Assembly: GCF_015356765.1 (NCBI RefSeq)
Contig: NZ_WTCQ01000001.1
Span: 186,001-250,000 of the forward strand
Length of the DNA stretch: 64,000 nucleotides
Reading direction: 5' to 3'
Origin: Candidatus Clavichlamydia salmonicola
Lineage (GTDB): Bacteria; Chlamydiota; Chlamydiia; Chlamydiales; Chlamydiaceae
Positions 8,403 to 18,010 of the stretch are shown here, one piece after another (positions within the stretch are counted from its first letter, which is position 1; each line of letters starts with the position of its first letter). The notes beneath the pieces were generated by a model that was given only the letters and a program-made list of their open reading frames with translations, did not search any database and was not told the DNA's origin. The position numbers and the translations under genes were made by a program.

Positions 8403-9497
8403 CTATAGAAGACCACGTTTCTTTTTAAATTTATCTAAATGCTCTAAAGCTTTTCCTGTACCTAAACAAACTGCTAATAATGGATGTGGCGCTATAATTA
8501 CAGGCAATCCTGTGTTTTTTGTAAGAGCTCTATCCAGTCCTTTAATAAGAGCTCCTCCTCCTGCTAAAACCATTCCTCTTTCTACTAAATCTGCAGAAAG
8601 TTCAGGTGGACATTTTTCTAGAGTTAATCGAACACATTCTATGATTTGTTGAATAGGCTCTGCTAAACACTCTCTAATTTCGACAGAATTAATACGTTTA
8701 GTAATTGGAAGTCCTGCTACTTGATCACGACCTCTTACTTCCATCTCTAACTCTTTATCCCCTAATGGAAAAGCAGAGCCTATGGTAATTTTAATTTCTT
8801 CAGCAGTACGAGGTCCAATCATTAAATTATATGTTCTACGCATATAATTAATGATGCATTCATCGAATTCATCCCCTGCGATTCGAAGAGATCGCGATTC
8901 AACAATACCACCTAATGAAATAATAGCTATTTCTGTAGTCCCACCACCAATATCAATAATCATACTTGCAGCAGGTTCATGAACAGGTAAATCTACACCA
9001 ATAGCAGCTGCCATTGGCTCTTCAATTAAAATAACTTCTTGTGCTCCAGCATGTAGGGCTGAATCTTCTACTGCTCTTTTTTCTACGCCTGTAATACCTG
9101 ATGGGACAGCTATTAAAATTTTAGGCCGAAATAAACTTCTTGCTGGAGTAACCCGTTTAATTAAAGCTTTTAACATTCCTTCAGCAATTTCAAAATCAGC
9201 AATTACCCCATCTTTCATAGGACGAACAGCTAAAATCTTTCTTGGTGTTTTGCCTAACATAGCTTTGGCCTTATGCCCGACAGCAAGAACTTCTCCTGTT
9301 TGTGCATCTACTGCTACCACAGAAGGTTCACTTAAAACAATTCCTCGCCCACGAACATAAACTAGCGTGTTTGCTGTACCTAAGTCAATTCCTACATTTC
9401 CAGAAAAAAAGTTAAATACTTTATCTAAACGTTTTAACGTTGTGTTATACATAGCGTTACAAAACGTTTTCCAATGATGATGTCGGTTATGAGTCAT
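8403..9497 (-). CDS. mreB: Rod-shape determining protein MreB
   Basis: 364 residues, actin-like ATPase fold. Visible motifs are the phosphate-1 loop VGIDLGTANTLVYV near 36-49, IDIGGGTTEIAI (phosphate 2) and the adenosine loop GMVLAGGGALIKGLD near the C-terminus. MreB directs peptidoglycan synthesis; in coccoid Chlamydia, which lack FtsZ, it organises the division septum. The N-terminal extension of about 34 residues before VGIDLGT fits the extended chlamydial form. AGGTAGGG precedes the ATG. The upstream SNF2 gene ends 8 bp before it, so both are likely one operon (CT708-CT709), ended by the hairpin at 8330-8362. Confidence 0.96.
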   Translation of the reverse strand: MTHNRHHHWKTFCNAMYNTTLKRLDKVFNFFSGNVGIDLGTANTLVYVRGRGIVLSEPSVVAVDAQTGEVLAVGHKAKAMLGKTPRKILAVRPMKDGVIADFEIAEGMLKALIKRVTPARSLFRPKILIAVPSGITGVEKRAVEDSALHAGAQEVILIEEPMAAAIGVDLPVHEPAASMIIDIGGGTTEIAIISLGGIVESRSLRIAGDEFDECIINYMRRTYNLMIGPRTAEEIKITIGSAFPLGDKELEMEVRGRDQVAGLPITKRINSVEIRECLAEPIQQIIECVRLTLEKCPPELSADLVERGMVLAGGGALIKGLDRALTKNTGLPVIIAPHPLLAVCLGTGKALEHLDKFKKKRGLL

Positions 9498-9504
9498 ACC
9501 CTAC

Positions 9505-12500
9505 CTAAGTCTGCAATAATTCTAATACTTCTTCCCAGGTCAATTTATAAATAACCTCATCATCAGTACTGATGACTTTCTTAACCAAGGATCTTTTCTT
9601 ATTTTGCATTTGCAAAATCTTTTCTTCTATTGTATTCAATGTTACCAATTTATAAGACGACACTGAACGACGCTGACCTATTCTACGCACACGATCTGTG
9701 GCCTGATTCTCTACAGCAGGATTCCACCACATATCATAATGAATAACTGTATCAGCTCCCACTAAGTTTAAGCCTGTTCCTCCTGCTTTCAATGAAACAA
9801 GAAAGATAGGGATATTTGGATCATCATTAAATCGATTCACAATATCCAATCGATTTTTTGTAGACCCATCTAAATACATAAAGGCTATACCTCTTTCCTC
9901 AAGATCAGTCTTCATAATAGTTAACATTTTTGTATATTGACTGAAAACAACTGTTTTATGGCCACCCTCAATTAAGGAAAGTAACAATTCTATTAACATA
10001 TCATATTTAGCAGAATCACCAGCTTCATGCTTATCTTTTGCAAAAATTGCTGGATGACAACAAATTTGTTTTAATCGAGTCAATGTAGCTAATACATGAA
10101 TATGAATCTTATCAAAGCCTTCTTGTTTTACTAAGCGTGATAATTCCACTTTGGCTGATGCAGCATAAGATTGATACAACTCTTTCTGTGAATCGGTTAA
10201 ATGACAATGATACAAAATTTCTGACACTGGTGGAAGGTCTTCTAATACATCCTCTTTCATACGTCTTAAGATAAAAGGTGCTACTTTCTTTTTTAAAGCT
10301 TCTAAATTATCTGTCTTATTGCCCATAAATCCACAATTACGGATATATTTCCCAACAAATCGATCATAAGTACTTAAAAATCCTGGCATTAAGAAGTCAA
10401 ATAAACTCCAAAGCTCTTCTAATGAATTTTCTATAGGGGTTCCTGTTAATATTAATCGATGAGTCGCAGCTATAGCTTTTACAGATTTAGCGTTTCTTGT
10501 TGTTCTATTTTTGATATGGTGCGCTTCATCTAAAATCATATAATCAAACTTAATGTCTTTATAGATCTCTATATCCTTTTGTAAAAGATTATAGGAAGTA
10601 ATAATAACATCATAATGCTCCAACGACTTTAGCTGCTTCCGTCTTTGCATTGGAATACCATCCACTGCTAATGTCTCTAATTCTGGATTAAATTTGCGAA
10701 ATTCCTCTTTCCAATTATATACTAAAGATGTTGGGCAAACGACTAAGGACTGTGCTTTTGGGTTCTCTGCTTTACTTTGTGTAATAGCAATGATAGCCTG
10801 TAACGTTTTCCCCAATCCCATATCATCTGCTAAAATTCCATTCAAGTGCATCTTGCGAAGTCTTTCTAGCCATTGAACACCTTCCACTTGATATTTTCTT
10901 AGTGTTGCCCGAATAGCCATTGGAATATCTTTAGCATCAAAGGAAATTTCTCCTCTAATCTGTTTTTGAATTTCTTCTAATTCTGGACATATCGTCATAG
11001 TAATAGGCAATGACTCAAACTGATCTTGATGAATACTTGTCAAACTCCACAATGGTCGCTTTTCTACCATATCATCTAAAACACGAAATCCTATCTCATT
11101 AAAAATTTGAACTAATGGAACAAGTTTTTCTAAATCTAAGACCAAAATACGTGGTAATTTTGTAGGTATATGTTTATAGCTTTTTTTAGCCTTTAACACA
11201 TTATTACAACGTTTAACAGGTAGTTCTACATAACATTTTTTAGAACCTATACAGTCCCATAGTAGATCTAAATGAATACCTTTTAATAAGCCATTTACTT
11301 TAAGACGAACTTCATACGTATCCACTGAATCACTACATTGGAAATCTAACTCAAAATGAGTTTCATCATATATAAATTGTTCTGACAAATTTTCTGGACA
11401 CTGAAATGTCATTCTATATTGATTTTTAGGAATCGTTTCTGTCATAAAATCAACGATCTTTTTCTCACTTTTTAAGCGATAAACTCCATCCTTCTCATCA
11501 TAAATAAAATCAGCGAACACCTCTTCAGAGATCTTTCTTTCTTCTACTAAATTTCTTGATAAAATACCATCTGTTCCAATGAAGCCTGCTACAGTTTTAT
11601 ATTGTAGCTGATTAGACGCTACAGAAATTTTAGCATCATTATAAATGAAAAATAGATGTGCCTCTAACTCTCCATTTAAATAACTCATCTCGCATACACC
11701 TTGAATATTTCCTACATATGGCAAGGTAGTAACTGAATCTAACACCTCTGTATTAATGACATCTGCATAACTTTTCAATACAGGCAAAGCATTTTCAACA
11801 AAAGTACCAAAAAGAGCTTCTGGAACTGTAATTTCTCGAAGTCTTAAAAGAGATCTTAAATGATTTCTTTTAATCTGAGGAACAAAACGATAATAGACAG
11901 CTTCATGAATCAAACCAGGTGCATCTGACTCCAACAAAAATAATTTTTCTGGAGAAGTCTCTTCTTCACCAAATGAAATCAATGGAGTTAATAATAAAGC
12001 CCGATAAGGAGATTCAAAACGATCTAATATAAATTTTACTTTAGATGGTATTGAAGACCACCATAAAGGGTCTTCTAAATTACCTAAAAATAACCCCGCA
12101 AAAGGTTGTTTACCATCCGAAACAACCAATAAATTATTTCTAGGCGCCATTAATGAAGCATCGTATGCTTTAGCTAATAATTTACCTAATGCAGCAGCTG
12201 GTAATTGTGCTGATTTTAAAAATCTTTCTTCTATGCCAGGATTTGCATAACAGGCGTACCTAAATAACAAATGTAAGCTTTCCTGATCTCTGGATTCAAA
12301 AGATTTTAAGGTGAAAAAAAATCTTTTTCCAGACAAAACAATTGGTTCTTGATAATGTACTGCTTCTAAAAATGCTTTTACATTTGGAACATAAATAGGT
12401 TTTGACCGATTAGGCAATCTAAGAAAAATTTGAAAATCAACAGAATGAAATGGGCAAAAAATTTCTTCTCGGCTACCACTAACAAAAATGATTCCTAACT

Positions 12501-13020
12501 CTGCTAAATCTTCTTTTAAATGTTCAGCTGGCAAGAAAAATGGACTTGCACTAAGAACTTTTGACGCAGCAATATATTCACTCAAAATTTCTTTTTGATG
12601 TTGCTGATCTTTCCTTACTTCTTCTTTATTAGCTGCATATTCAAAAGCTTCTTTAAGCTCTTTTTTTACTTCTTCATCAATATTCTGCACAGCTTCTAAA
12701 TTCGCTTCTTGAGAATACGATACTACCATCGCATCAAAATGAATTTCTAAATAAAAAAGTAATGCCACAATGTGCTGACAATCATATGTATAACTACAAT
12801 CACAGTTAGAATCGACTGTCTCAGATTCACTCCGATCAATTTCTATTTCACTTTCATAGCAATTGTCATAAGCACCTTTTATATTCGCGCTTAACCGAAC
12901 AATCTCGCCATCAATGTGTAAAATTTTTGCGTCAACAATAGATTTTTTATCAAATAGCTCTTTACCTTCTTGTAAAACGGCAGCAGCAAAATCTCTTCTT
13001 AACTTACGAAAATTAAGCAT
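9505..13020 (-). CDS. SNF2/SWI2-family DNA translocase with SWIM zinc finger (CT708-like)
   Basis: 1171 residues. The N-terminus carries a SWIM zinc finger (C73, C75, C81, H83, pattern CxC-x5-CxH). The C-terminal half is a complete SNF2 ATPase: motif I DDMGLGKT, motif II DEAHHIKN, motif III LTGTPIENS, motif V GGTGLNL and motif VI DRVRRIGQ. Such proteins move along double-stranded DNA and remodel bound proteins; bacterial members relate to RapA/HepA. The N-terminal 600 residues outside the finger are unrecognised. GAGG lies 4 bp before the ATG. It is upstream of mreB and divergent from tRNA-Gly. A second full-length homologue is at 28106-31786. Confidence 0.9.
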   Translation of the reverse strand: MLNFRKLRRDFAAAVLQEGKELFDKKSIVDAKILHIDGEIVRLSANIKGAYDNCYESEIEIDRSESETVDSNCDCSYTYDCQHIVALLFYLEIHFDAMVVSYSQEANLEAVQNIDEEVKKELKEAFEYAANKEEVRKDQQHQKEILSEYIAASKVLSASPFFLPAEHLKEDLAELGIIFVSGSREEIFCPFHSVDFQIFLRLPNRSKPIYVPNVKAFLEAVHYQEPIVLSGKRFFFTLKSFESRDQESLHLLFRYACYANPGIEERFLKSAQLPAAALGKLLAKAYDASLMAPRNNLLVVSDGKQPFAGLFLGNLEDPLWWSSIPSKVKFILDRFESPYRALLLTPLISFGEEETSPEKLFLLESDAPGLIHEAVYYRFVPQIKRNHLRSLLRLREITVPEALFGTFVENALPVLKSYADVINTEVLDSVTTLPYVGNIQGVCEMSYLNGELEAHLFFIYNDAKISVASNQLQYKTVAGFIGTDGILSRNLVEERKISEEVFADFIYDEKDGVYRLKSEKKIVDFMTETIPKNQYRMTFQCPENLSEQFIYDETHFELDFQCSDSVDTYEVRLKVNGLLKGIHLDLLWDCIGSKKCYVELPVKRCNNVLKAKKSYKHIPTKLPRILVLDLEKLVPLVQIFNEIGFRVLDDMVEKRPLWSLTSIHQDQFESLPITMTICPELEEIQKQIRGEISFDAKDIPMAIRATLRKYQVEGVQWLERLRKMHLNGILADDMGLGKTLQAIIAITQSKAENPKAQSLVVCPTSLVYNWKEEFRKFNPELETLAVDGIPMQRRKQLKSLEHYDVIITSYNLLQKDIEIYKDIKFDYMILDEAHHIKNRTTRNAKSVKAIAATHRLILTGTPIENSLEELWSLFDFLMPGFLSTYDRFVGKYIRNCGFMGNKTDNLEALKKKVAPFILRRMKEDVLEDLPPVSEILYHCHLTDSQKELYQSYAASAKVELSRLVKQEGFDKIHIHVLATLTRLKQICCHPAIFAKDKHEAGDSAKYDMLIELLLSLIEGGHKTVVFSQYTKMLTIMKTDLEERGIAFMYLDGSTKNRLDIVNRFNDDPNIPIFLVSLKAGGTGLNLVGADTVIHYDMWWNPAVENQATDRVRRIGQRRSVSSYKLVTLNTIEEKILQMQNKKRSLVKKVISTDDEVIYKLTWEEVLELLQT

Positions 13021-13131
13021 TCGTCCTCTATACGTGGTCGACCTAGTCTTGCTAACTTGTACCCTTTTGTAAGACTCGAAATCAATGAAAAATTTTATTA
13101 GAAATGAATTATCCTTAAAAAAGAATCTTTC

Positions 13132-13160
13132 TTGCTAAAAAAACCTTTTCATCTTAAAAT
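13132..13160 (+). promoter_or_regulatory. Sigma-66/70 type promoter of tRNA-Gly
   Basis: TTGCTA (13132-13137) and TAAAAT (13155-13160) are separated by exactly 17 bp, and the -10 box ends 22 bp before the first base of the tRNA, as expected for a short leader. Confidence 0.5.
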
Positions 13161-13182
13161 TCTGCGTTGCTTTAGTGTTCAT

Positions 13183-13254
13183 GCGGGTGTAACTCAGCGG
13201 TAGAGTGTCACGTTGCCAACGTGGAAGTCGTGAGTTCGAATCTCATCACCCGCT
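13183..13254 (+). tRNA. tRNA-Gly (anticodon GCC)
   Basis: A cloverleaf folds by eye. The 7-bp acceptor stem is GCGGGTG/CACCCGC, the anticodon stem is TCACG/CGTGG with loop TTGCCAA (anticodon GCC), and the T arm is GTGAG/CTCAT with TTCGAAT. The 3' CCA is not encoded, so it must be added by a nucleotidyltransferase; the gene at 16673 is a candidate. It decodes GGC/GGT. Confidence 0.95.
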
Positions 13255-13295
13255 TTAGTTTTTTTAGAAGGATATAACACTCCTTCAACGCAAAA

Positions 13296-13317
13296 AATAA
13301 GACACCTTATTCTTTTA
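13296..13317 (+). terminator. Possible terminator between tRNA-Gly and tig
   Basis: AATAAG/CTTATT forms a 6-bp stem around ACAC followed by a short CTTTTAT tract. A second small dyad (GAAGGA/TCCTTC, 13267-13286) lies just upstream. Either may end the tRNA transcript; neither has a long T-run. Confidence 0.35.
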
Positions 13318-13368
13318 TGATATGCCTTATTTTTGCCTTCAAATTCATTTCTGTATTATTGAGGCCTT

Positions 13369-14694
13369 GTGAATCCATCTTTTGTTAACGATGATATTAC
13401 TGTTGAAATTCAAGAAGAACCTGGCTGTGCTGTCAAAGCTGTAGTTCATTTCTTCCCTTCAAAAACTCTTAAAATTTATGAAAGTTCTCTACAGCAACTT
13501 CGTAAAGAAATTTCTTTACCTGGATTTCGCAAGGGCAAAGCGCCAGCAGAAATTATAAAACAACGTTATGAAGAACGTCTAACCAAAGACTGGCATCGGT
13601 CTCTGATAGATCATGCTATTAAAGATGGCATTGCTATTACTAATACTCGCTTATTTAATAATGATAGTCTCCAGAAAGTCGAAGTTCTTTCATGTTCAGA
13701 ATCAGAAGGTGCTCGAATCGCTATAAATTATGAGCGTTTTCCTTCTATTCCAGTCATATCATGGGAAAATATAAAGATACCTGCTCAGGAAGAGATTCAT
13801 CCTATTTCTGATGATGATATTGCTAAACAAATTGAGCACATTCGTTTCTTTTTTGCTAAATGGGAAAGCCGTAACTCAGACGAAGCTGTCGTTCAAGAAG
13901 ATGATTATATCATTCTTTCTGCTTCTCTTGCTTCTGCTCATTCTCAAGTAACGCTTTTTGAAAAAAAACGTTTTTCTTTGCAAAGCAATGATCTGGGCTC
14001 ATCTATTCGTTCTATTCTTATAGGAAAAAAAATTGGTGCTTTAGTAGAAGAAGTTGTCAAAGATCCTGAAATAACATCTTGGGTTCAAGGAGATACTATT
14101 ACTTTCACAATAAATGATATTGTCACACCTCAACTTCCTGAGCTAGATGATGAATTTTTTAAATCTATCCATGCAGAATCTTTAGAAGATTTACAAAATA
14201 AAGTAACCATTCAATTAAAAAATCGATCATCTCTTGATGTAAAAGAAAAAAGATTACAGCAAGTAGAAGAAGCGCTTTGTGCTGCTTATGATTTTGACAT
14301 CCCTGCTTCTTTTGTTAACAAGCAACCTTTAGAAAAAGTTATTCGTGAACATTTATTAAATCTACGTTTTGTAAATGGTATCTCTGATGAAGAACTTGCT
14401 GAAAAAAAACAAACTATTCGCGATGAATTTTCCTTAAAAGCAAATAATAATATGAAATTATTCTTCTTAGCTCAGCAAATTTTCTCTCAAGAAAATCTTG
14501 CTATCTCTAAAGAAGAAATGAATGCTGAAATTCAACAGTGTGCTCAGGAAAATATTCAACAAGGTCTTTCAACAAAAGATATGAATACTCAAGAGATTCG
14601 AGAATTGATTGCCTTTGCTAAAGAACGTCTTATTTGTAAAAAAGCCTTTGAAATAGCGTTAATAAAAGTAGAGGAGACTCCACAAAATTCTTGA
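13369..14694 (+). CDS. tig: Trigger factor, ribosome-associated chaperone
   Basis: 441 residues. The N-terminal ribosome-binding domain ends with the signature GFRKGKAP at about residues 52-59. A central FKBP-like peptidyl-prolyl isomerase region (about 150-240) and a helical C-terminal chaperone arm follow. It binds ribosomes and nascent chains as they emerge. The start is GTG at 13369 with GAGG 4 bp upstream; no ATG is suitably placed. It stands directly before clpP and clpX, the usual tig-clpP-clpX order (CT707-706-705), and is probably cotranscribed with them. Confidence 0.95.
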   Translation: MNPSFVNDDITVEIQEEPGCAVKAVVHFFPSKTLKIYESSLQQLRKEISLPGFRKGKAPAEIIKQRYEERLTKDWHRSLIDHAIKDGIAITNTRLFNNDSLQKVEVLSCSESEGARIAINYERFPSIPVISWENIKIPAQEEIHPISDDDIAKQIEHIRFFFAKWESRNSDEAVVQEDDYIILSASLASAHSQVTLFEKKRFSLQSNDLGSSIRSILIGKKIGALVEEVVKDPEITSWVQGDTITFTINDIVTPQLPELDDEFFKSIHAESLEDLQNKVTIQLKNRSSLDVKEKRLQQVEEALCAAYDFDIPASFVNKQPLEKVIREHLLNLRFVNGISDEELAEKKQTIRDEFSLKANNNMKLFFLAQQIFSQENLAISKEEMNAEIQQCAQENIQQGLSTKDMNTQEIRELIAFAKERLICKKAFEIALIKVEETPQNS

Positions 14695-14759
14695 CCTGTT
14701 CCAAAAATCAGCATAAACTTTGATCCTTTATTAAGCATACCTTTAGGGGATACCTAATT

Positions 14760-15365
14760 ATGGCTTTGGTACCTTATGTAGTAGAAGATACTGGTCGTGG
14801 CGAACGTGCCATGGATATTTATTCCCGTCTTTTGAAAGACCGCATTGTTATAATAGGTCAAGAAATTACGGAAGGCTTAGCTAATACAGTTATCGCTCAG
14901 TTGCTTTTCTTAATGTCTGAAGACCCAAAAAAAGACATTCAAATTTTTATTAATTCTCCTGGTGGTTATATCACTGCTGGCTTAGCCATCTATGATACAA
15001 TTCGCTTTTTGGGATGTGATGTGAGCACCTATTGTATTGGACAAGCTGCTTCAATGGGCGCTTTGCTTCTTGCAGCAGGAACTAAAGGTAAACGTTTTGC
15101 TTTACCTCATAGTCGCATGATGATTCATCAACCTTCTGGGGGAATCATAGGAACTTCTGCAGATATACAATTACAGGCTGCTGAAATTCTTACCTTAAAA
15201 GACCATTTAGCTCATATATTAGCTGAATGTACTGGCCAACCTATTGAAAAAATTAAACTTGACTCAGAACGTGATTTTTTTATGGGCCCTCAACAAGCTA
15301 TTGAATATGGTCTTATTGATAAATTGGTCGTCTCTGCAAAAGAATCAATTAAAGAAAACAAATAA
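14760..15365 (+). CDS. clpP: ATP-dependent Clp protease proteolytic subunit
   Basis: 201 residues, normal ClpP length. The Ser-His-Asp triad is visible: Ser in GQAASMGAL (about residue 101), His in MMIHQPSGG (about 126) and Asp in SERDFFMG (about 175). ClpP assembles into a double heptameric chamber fed by ClpX, encoded 8 bp downstream. In C. trachomatis this locus is clpP2 and a second clpP exists elsewhere; the window cannot show whether that is also true here. Confidence 0.97.
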   Translation: MALVPYVVEDTGRGERAMDIYSRLLKDRIVIIGQEITEGLANTVIAQLLFLMSEDPKKDIQIFINSPGGYITAGLAIYDTIRFLGCDVSTYCIGQAASMGALLLAAGTKGKRFALPHSRMMIHQPSGGIIGTSADIQLQAAEILTLKDHLAHILAECTGQPIEKIKLDSERDFFMGPQQAIEYGLIDKLVVSAKESIKENK

Positions 15366-15373
15366 TTGCACAT

Positions 15374-16651
15374 ATGAGCAAAAAAAATAATGAAATAGCT
15401 ACTTGTTCTTTTTGTGGTAAAACAGAAAAAGAAGTAGAAAAACTTGTCTCTGGTCCTTCTGATGTTTATATCTGTGATGGCTGTATTCAATTATGTGCTG
15501 GTATTTTGGATAAACCAGTGGTTTTACCTCCTGAGGTAGCGCCTAATACACCTGAATCAAAAGAGCTGACTGTATTTAAACCTGCTGAACTCAAAGAACA
15601 TATTGATGAATTTGTTGTTGGACAAGATAAAGCAAAAAAAACTATTGCTGTAGCTGTCTATAATCATTACAAACGTATTAGAGCACTCAAAGCTAATAAA
15701 GAAGTGTCTTACTCTAAATCTAATGTACTTTTGCTAGGACCAACTGGATCAGGAAAAACTCTAATAGCTAAAACTTTAGCAAAAATTTTAGATGTTCCTT
15801 TTACTATTGCTGATGCAACTACATTAACAGAAGCTGGCTATGTTGGAGAAGATGTAGAAAATATTATTCTTCGCCTTCTTCAAGCTGCTGACTATGACGT
15901 TGCTTTAGCAGAACGTGGCATTATCTATATCGATGAAATAGATAAAATTGGTCGCACTACTGCAAATGTTTCTATTACAAGAGATGTTTCAGGAGAAGGA
16001 GTTCAACAAGCCTTATTAAAAATTATTGAAGGAACAACAGCAAGCGTTCCTCCTAAAGGAGGACGAAAACATCCTCATCAAGAATATATTCGCGTAAGCA
16101 CTGAAAATATCCTATTTATTGTTGGTGGTGCTTTTGTTCATTTAGATAAAATTATTGCTAAACGCCTTGGAAGAAGTTCTATTGGGTTTTCTGGAGAAGC
16201 GGATAAAAATAAACAAAATAATGATATTGTTTTTTTGGATGATAAAAGTTGGCTTTTATCTGAAGTTTCTACTGAAGATCTTGTTACTTTTGGAATGATT
16301 CCAGAATTTACTGGTCGATTTAACTGTATTGTTAGCTGTAATGAACTTTCTTTAGATAATTTAGTAGATATTCTTACAAAACCAAAAAATGCAGTTGTAA
16401 AACAATATACAGAACTTTTTGCTGAAGAAAATGTCTCTCTTATTGTTGAAGAACCTGCATTATTTGCTATTGCCCAAAAAGCAAAAGAAACTAAAACTGG
16501 CGCGCGTGCTTTACGAATGATTCTAGAAAATCTTTTAAGGGATTTAATGTTTGATGTTCCTTCTGATAGTTCAATCACTGAGATCCGCATTGAAGAAAGT
16601 ACTGTTTTACACAATACTCCTCCTATTGTTATTCGTTCAGGTGCTCAGTAG
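15374..16651 (+). CDS. clpX: ATP-dependent Clp protease ATPase subunit ClpX
   Basis: 425 residues. An N-terminal C4 zinc-binding domain (CSFCGK...CDGC, about residues 11-39) recruits adaptors and substrates. The AAA+ domain has Walker A GPTGSGKT (about 117-124), Walker [10 protein letters not shown] and a GYVGEDVE pore-loop region. It unfolds substrates and feeds them into ClpP. The start follows clpP by 8 bp without a clear ribosome binding site, suggesting coupling to clpP. Confidence 0.97.
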   Translation: MSKKNNEIATCSFCGKTEKEVEKLVSGPSDVYICDGCIQLCAGILDKPVVLPPEVAPNTPESKELTVFKPAELKEHIDEFVVGQDKAKKTIAVAVYNHYKRIRALKANKEVSYSKSNVLLLGPTGSGKTLIAKTLAKILDVPFTIADATTLTEAGYVGEDVENIILRLLQAADYDVALAERGIIYIDEIDKIGRTTANVSITRDVSGEGVQQALLKIIEGTTASVPPKGGRKHPHQEYIRVSTENILFIVGGAFVHLDKIIAKRLGRSSIGFSGEADKNKQNNDIVFLDDKSWLLSEVSTEDLVTFGMIPEFTGRFNCIVSCNELSLDNLVDILTKPKNAVVKQYTELFAEENVSLIVEEPALFAIAQKAKETKTGARALRMILENLLRDLMFDVPSDSSITEIRIEESTVLHNTPPIVIRSGAQ

Positions 16652-16672
16652 CAATATTGATATAGGTCCCCT

Positions 16673-17890
16673 ATGACCAACAAAATTGCTTCTGCCAAAG
16701 AAGTTATCCATGTGTTAGCTCAACATGGTTTTAAAGCATTTTTTGTAGGAGGATATGTCCGAGATATGCTCTTACATATCCCCTCTATAGATATTGATAT
16801 TGCTACAGATGCTTCTGTTGAAGAGATTATCAAATTATTTCCAAAAACTCTCTTAATTGGTGCTGCGTTTGGTATTGTTGTTGTTATAATCAATAACTTT
16901 TCTTTTGATGTTTCTTCTTTTAGAGAAGATGGCACATATGAAGATGGACGTCATCCTACCTCAATAAAAATGGGGTCTATTATCACTGATAGTTTACGTA
17001 GAGATTTTACTATCAATGCACTGTTCTATAACCCTTTTGATAATACAATCATTGATCATGTGCAAGGTCTCACAGATATTAAAAAAAAATTAATTCGTAC
17101 TGTTGGTCAACCTGTATTACGCTTTGCTGAAGACCGCTTACGAATGGTAAGAGCATGCAGATTTGCCGCTACTTTAAATTTTAAAATTGATAAAGAAACG
17201 AATAAAGCCATTTTACATGAACATTCCTTCTTATACCCTTCTGTTTCCAAAGAACGGGTTCATCAAGAATTTACTAAATTAGAACAATCTCCTTATAAAT
17301 ATCGTTTTCTAATGCTGATGTATGCATCAGGTCTTTTACAACAAATTTTTCCTGTATTTAAAAATATTTCTTTTTTTCATTTTAAAAAAGAAGCTCATTA
17401 TTTAAAAAAATGTGTTAAATATTTACCTTTACCCATTTTTTTGGCCCCTTTATTTAAGATTTTTTCTGCAAATATTTGGCCTGTTGCTTTATTAGATCTT
17501 AAAGTATCAAAAAAAGATCATGATTTAGCATTATTATGGAATGAATCTCTTTGTATTCTTTTTCCATTAACTCCATCTGTAGAAAGCATTCATTTTTTCT
17601 GTAAACCTGGAGTAAAACATGTTATTGAACTTCACCTTTTACTCCTATCTAGCCTTGAAGAAAAAGAGCAATTTTTACAAAAAATTAATGATTATCAAAT
17701 TCATTATAAACCTCATATTTTACGTGCTGCAGAAAAAAAATTTCCTTTATCTTCTGATGATTTAATAAAAAAAGGAGTCCTACCAGGAAAAAAAATGGGT
17801 AATTTACTAAGAAAAAGTGAAAAAATTGCAATACAATTAAATACTTGTGACAAAATACAAATATTAACTCTTTTAAAAAACGATTTTTGA
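16673..17890 (+). CDS. tRNA nucleotidyltransferase / poly(A) polymerase family protein
   Basis: 405 residues, class II nucleotidyltransferase. The head shows VGGYVRDMLL and the catalytic carboxylates DIDIATD at about residues 37-43. Then come RRDFTINAL and the RNA-binding segment RFAEDRLRMVRACRFAA. The same fold makes CCA-adding enzymes and bacterial poly(A) polymerases, and the motifs visible do not separate the two by eye. C. trachomatis has two such genes, named pcnB; this one matches CT704. Since the tRNA upstream lacks an encoded CCA, at least one enzyme of this fold must be a CCA-adder. AGG precedes the ATG, 21 bp after clpX. Confidence 0.85.
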   Translation: MTNKIASAKEVIHVLAQHGFKAFFVGGYVRDMLLHIPSIDIDIATDASVEEIIKLFPKTLLIGAAFGIVVVIINNFSFDVSSFREDGTYEDGRHPTSIKMGSIITDSLRRDFTINALFYNPFDNTIIDHVQGLTDIKKKLIRTVGQPVLRFAEDRLRMVRACRFAATLNFKIDKETNKAILHEHSFLYPSVSKERVHQEFTKLEQSPYKYRFLMLMYASGLLQQIFPVFKNISFFHFKKEAHYLKKCVKYLPLPIFLAPLFKIFSANIWPVALLDLKVSKKDHDLALLWNESLCILFPLTPSVESIHFFCKPGVKHVIELHLLLLSSLEEKEQFLQKINDYQIHYKPHILRAAEKKFPLSSDDLIKKGVLPGKKMGNLLRKSEKIAIQLNTCDKIQILTLLKNDF

Positions 17891-18010
17891 TATTGTTTTT
17901 ATTTTTATTGACTAAGGTTGCTATAACCCTTAATTCTAATTAATTTCTTTTTATTTATCTTATTCATATTTATGATCTTTTCTTAAAAATAATAGAATAA
18001 TTGGAATTGC

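Noticed and set aside
8388-8408. Direct repeat CTCTATAG at the mreB stop, able to pair as CTATAG arms
   Set aside because: Short and A/T-rich, with no T-run; the 15-bp hairpin next to it explains termination better.
16138-16614. 158-codon minus-strand ORF
   Set aside because: It lies wholly inside clpX, whose motifs are complete, and its product has no family features.
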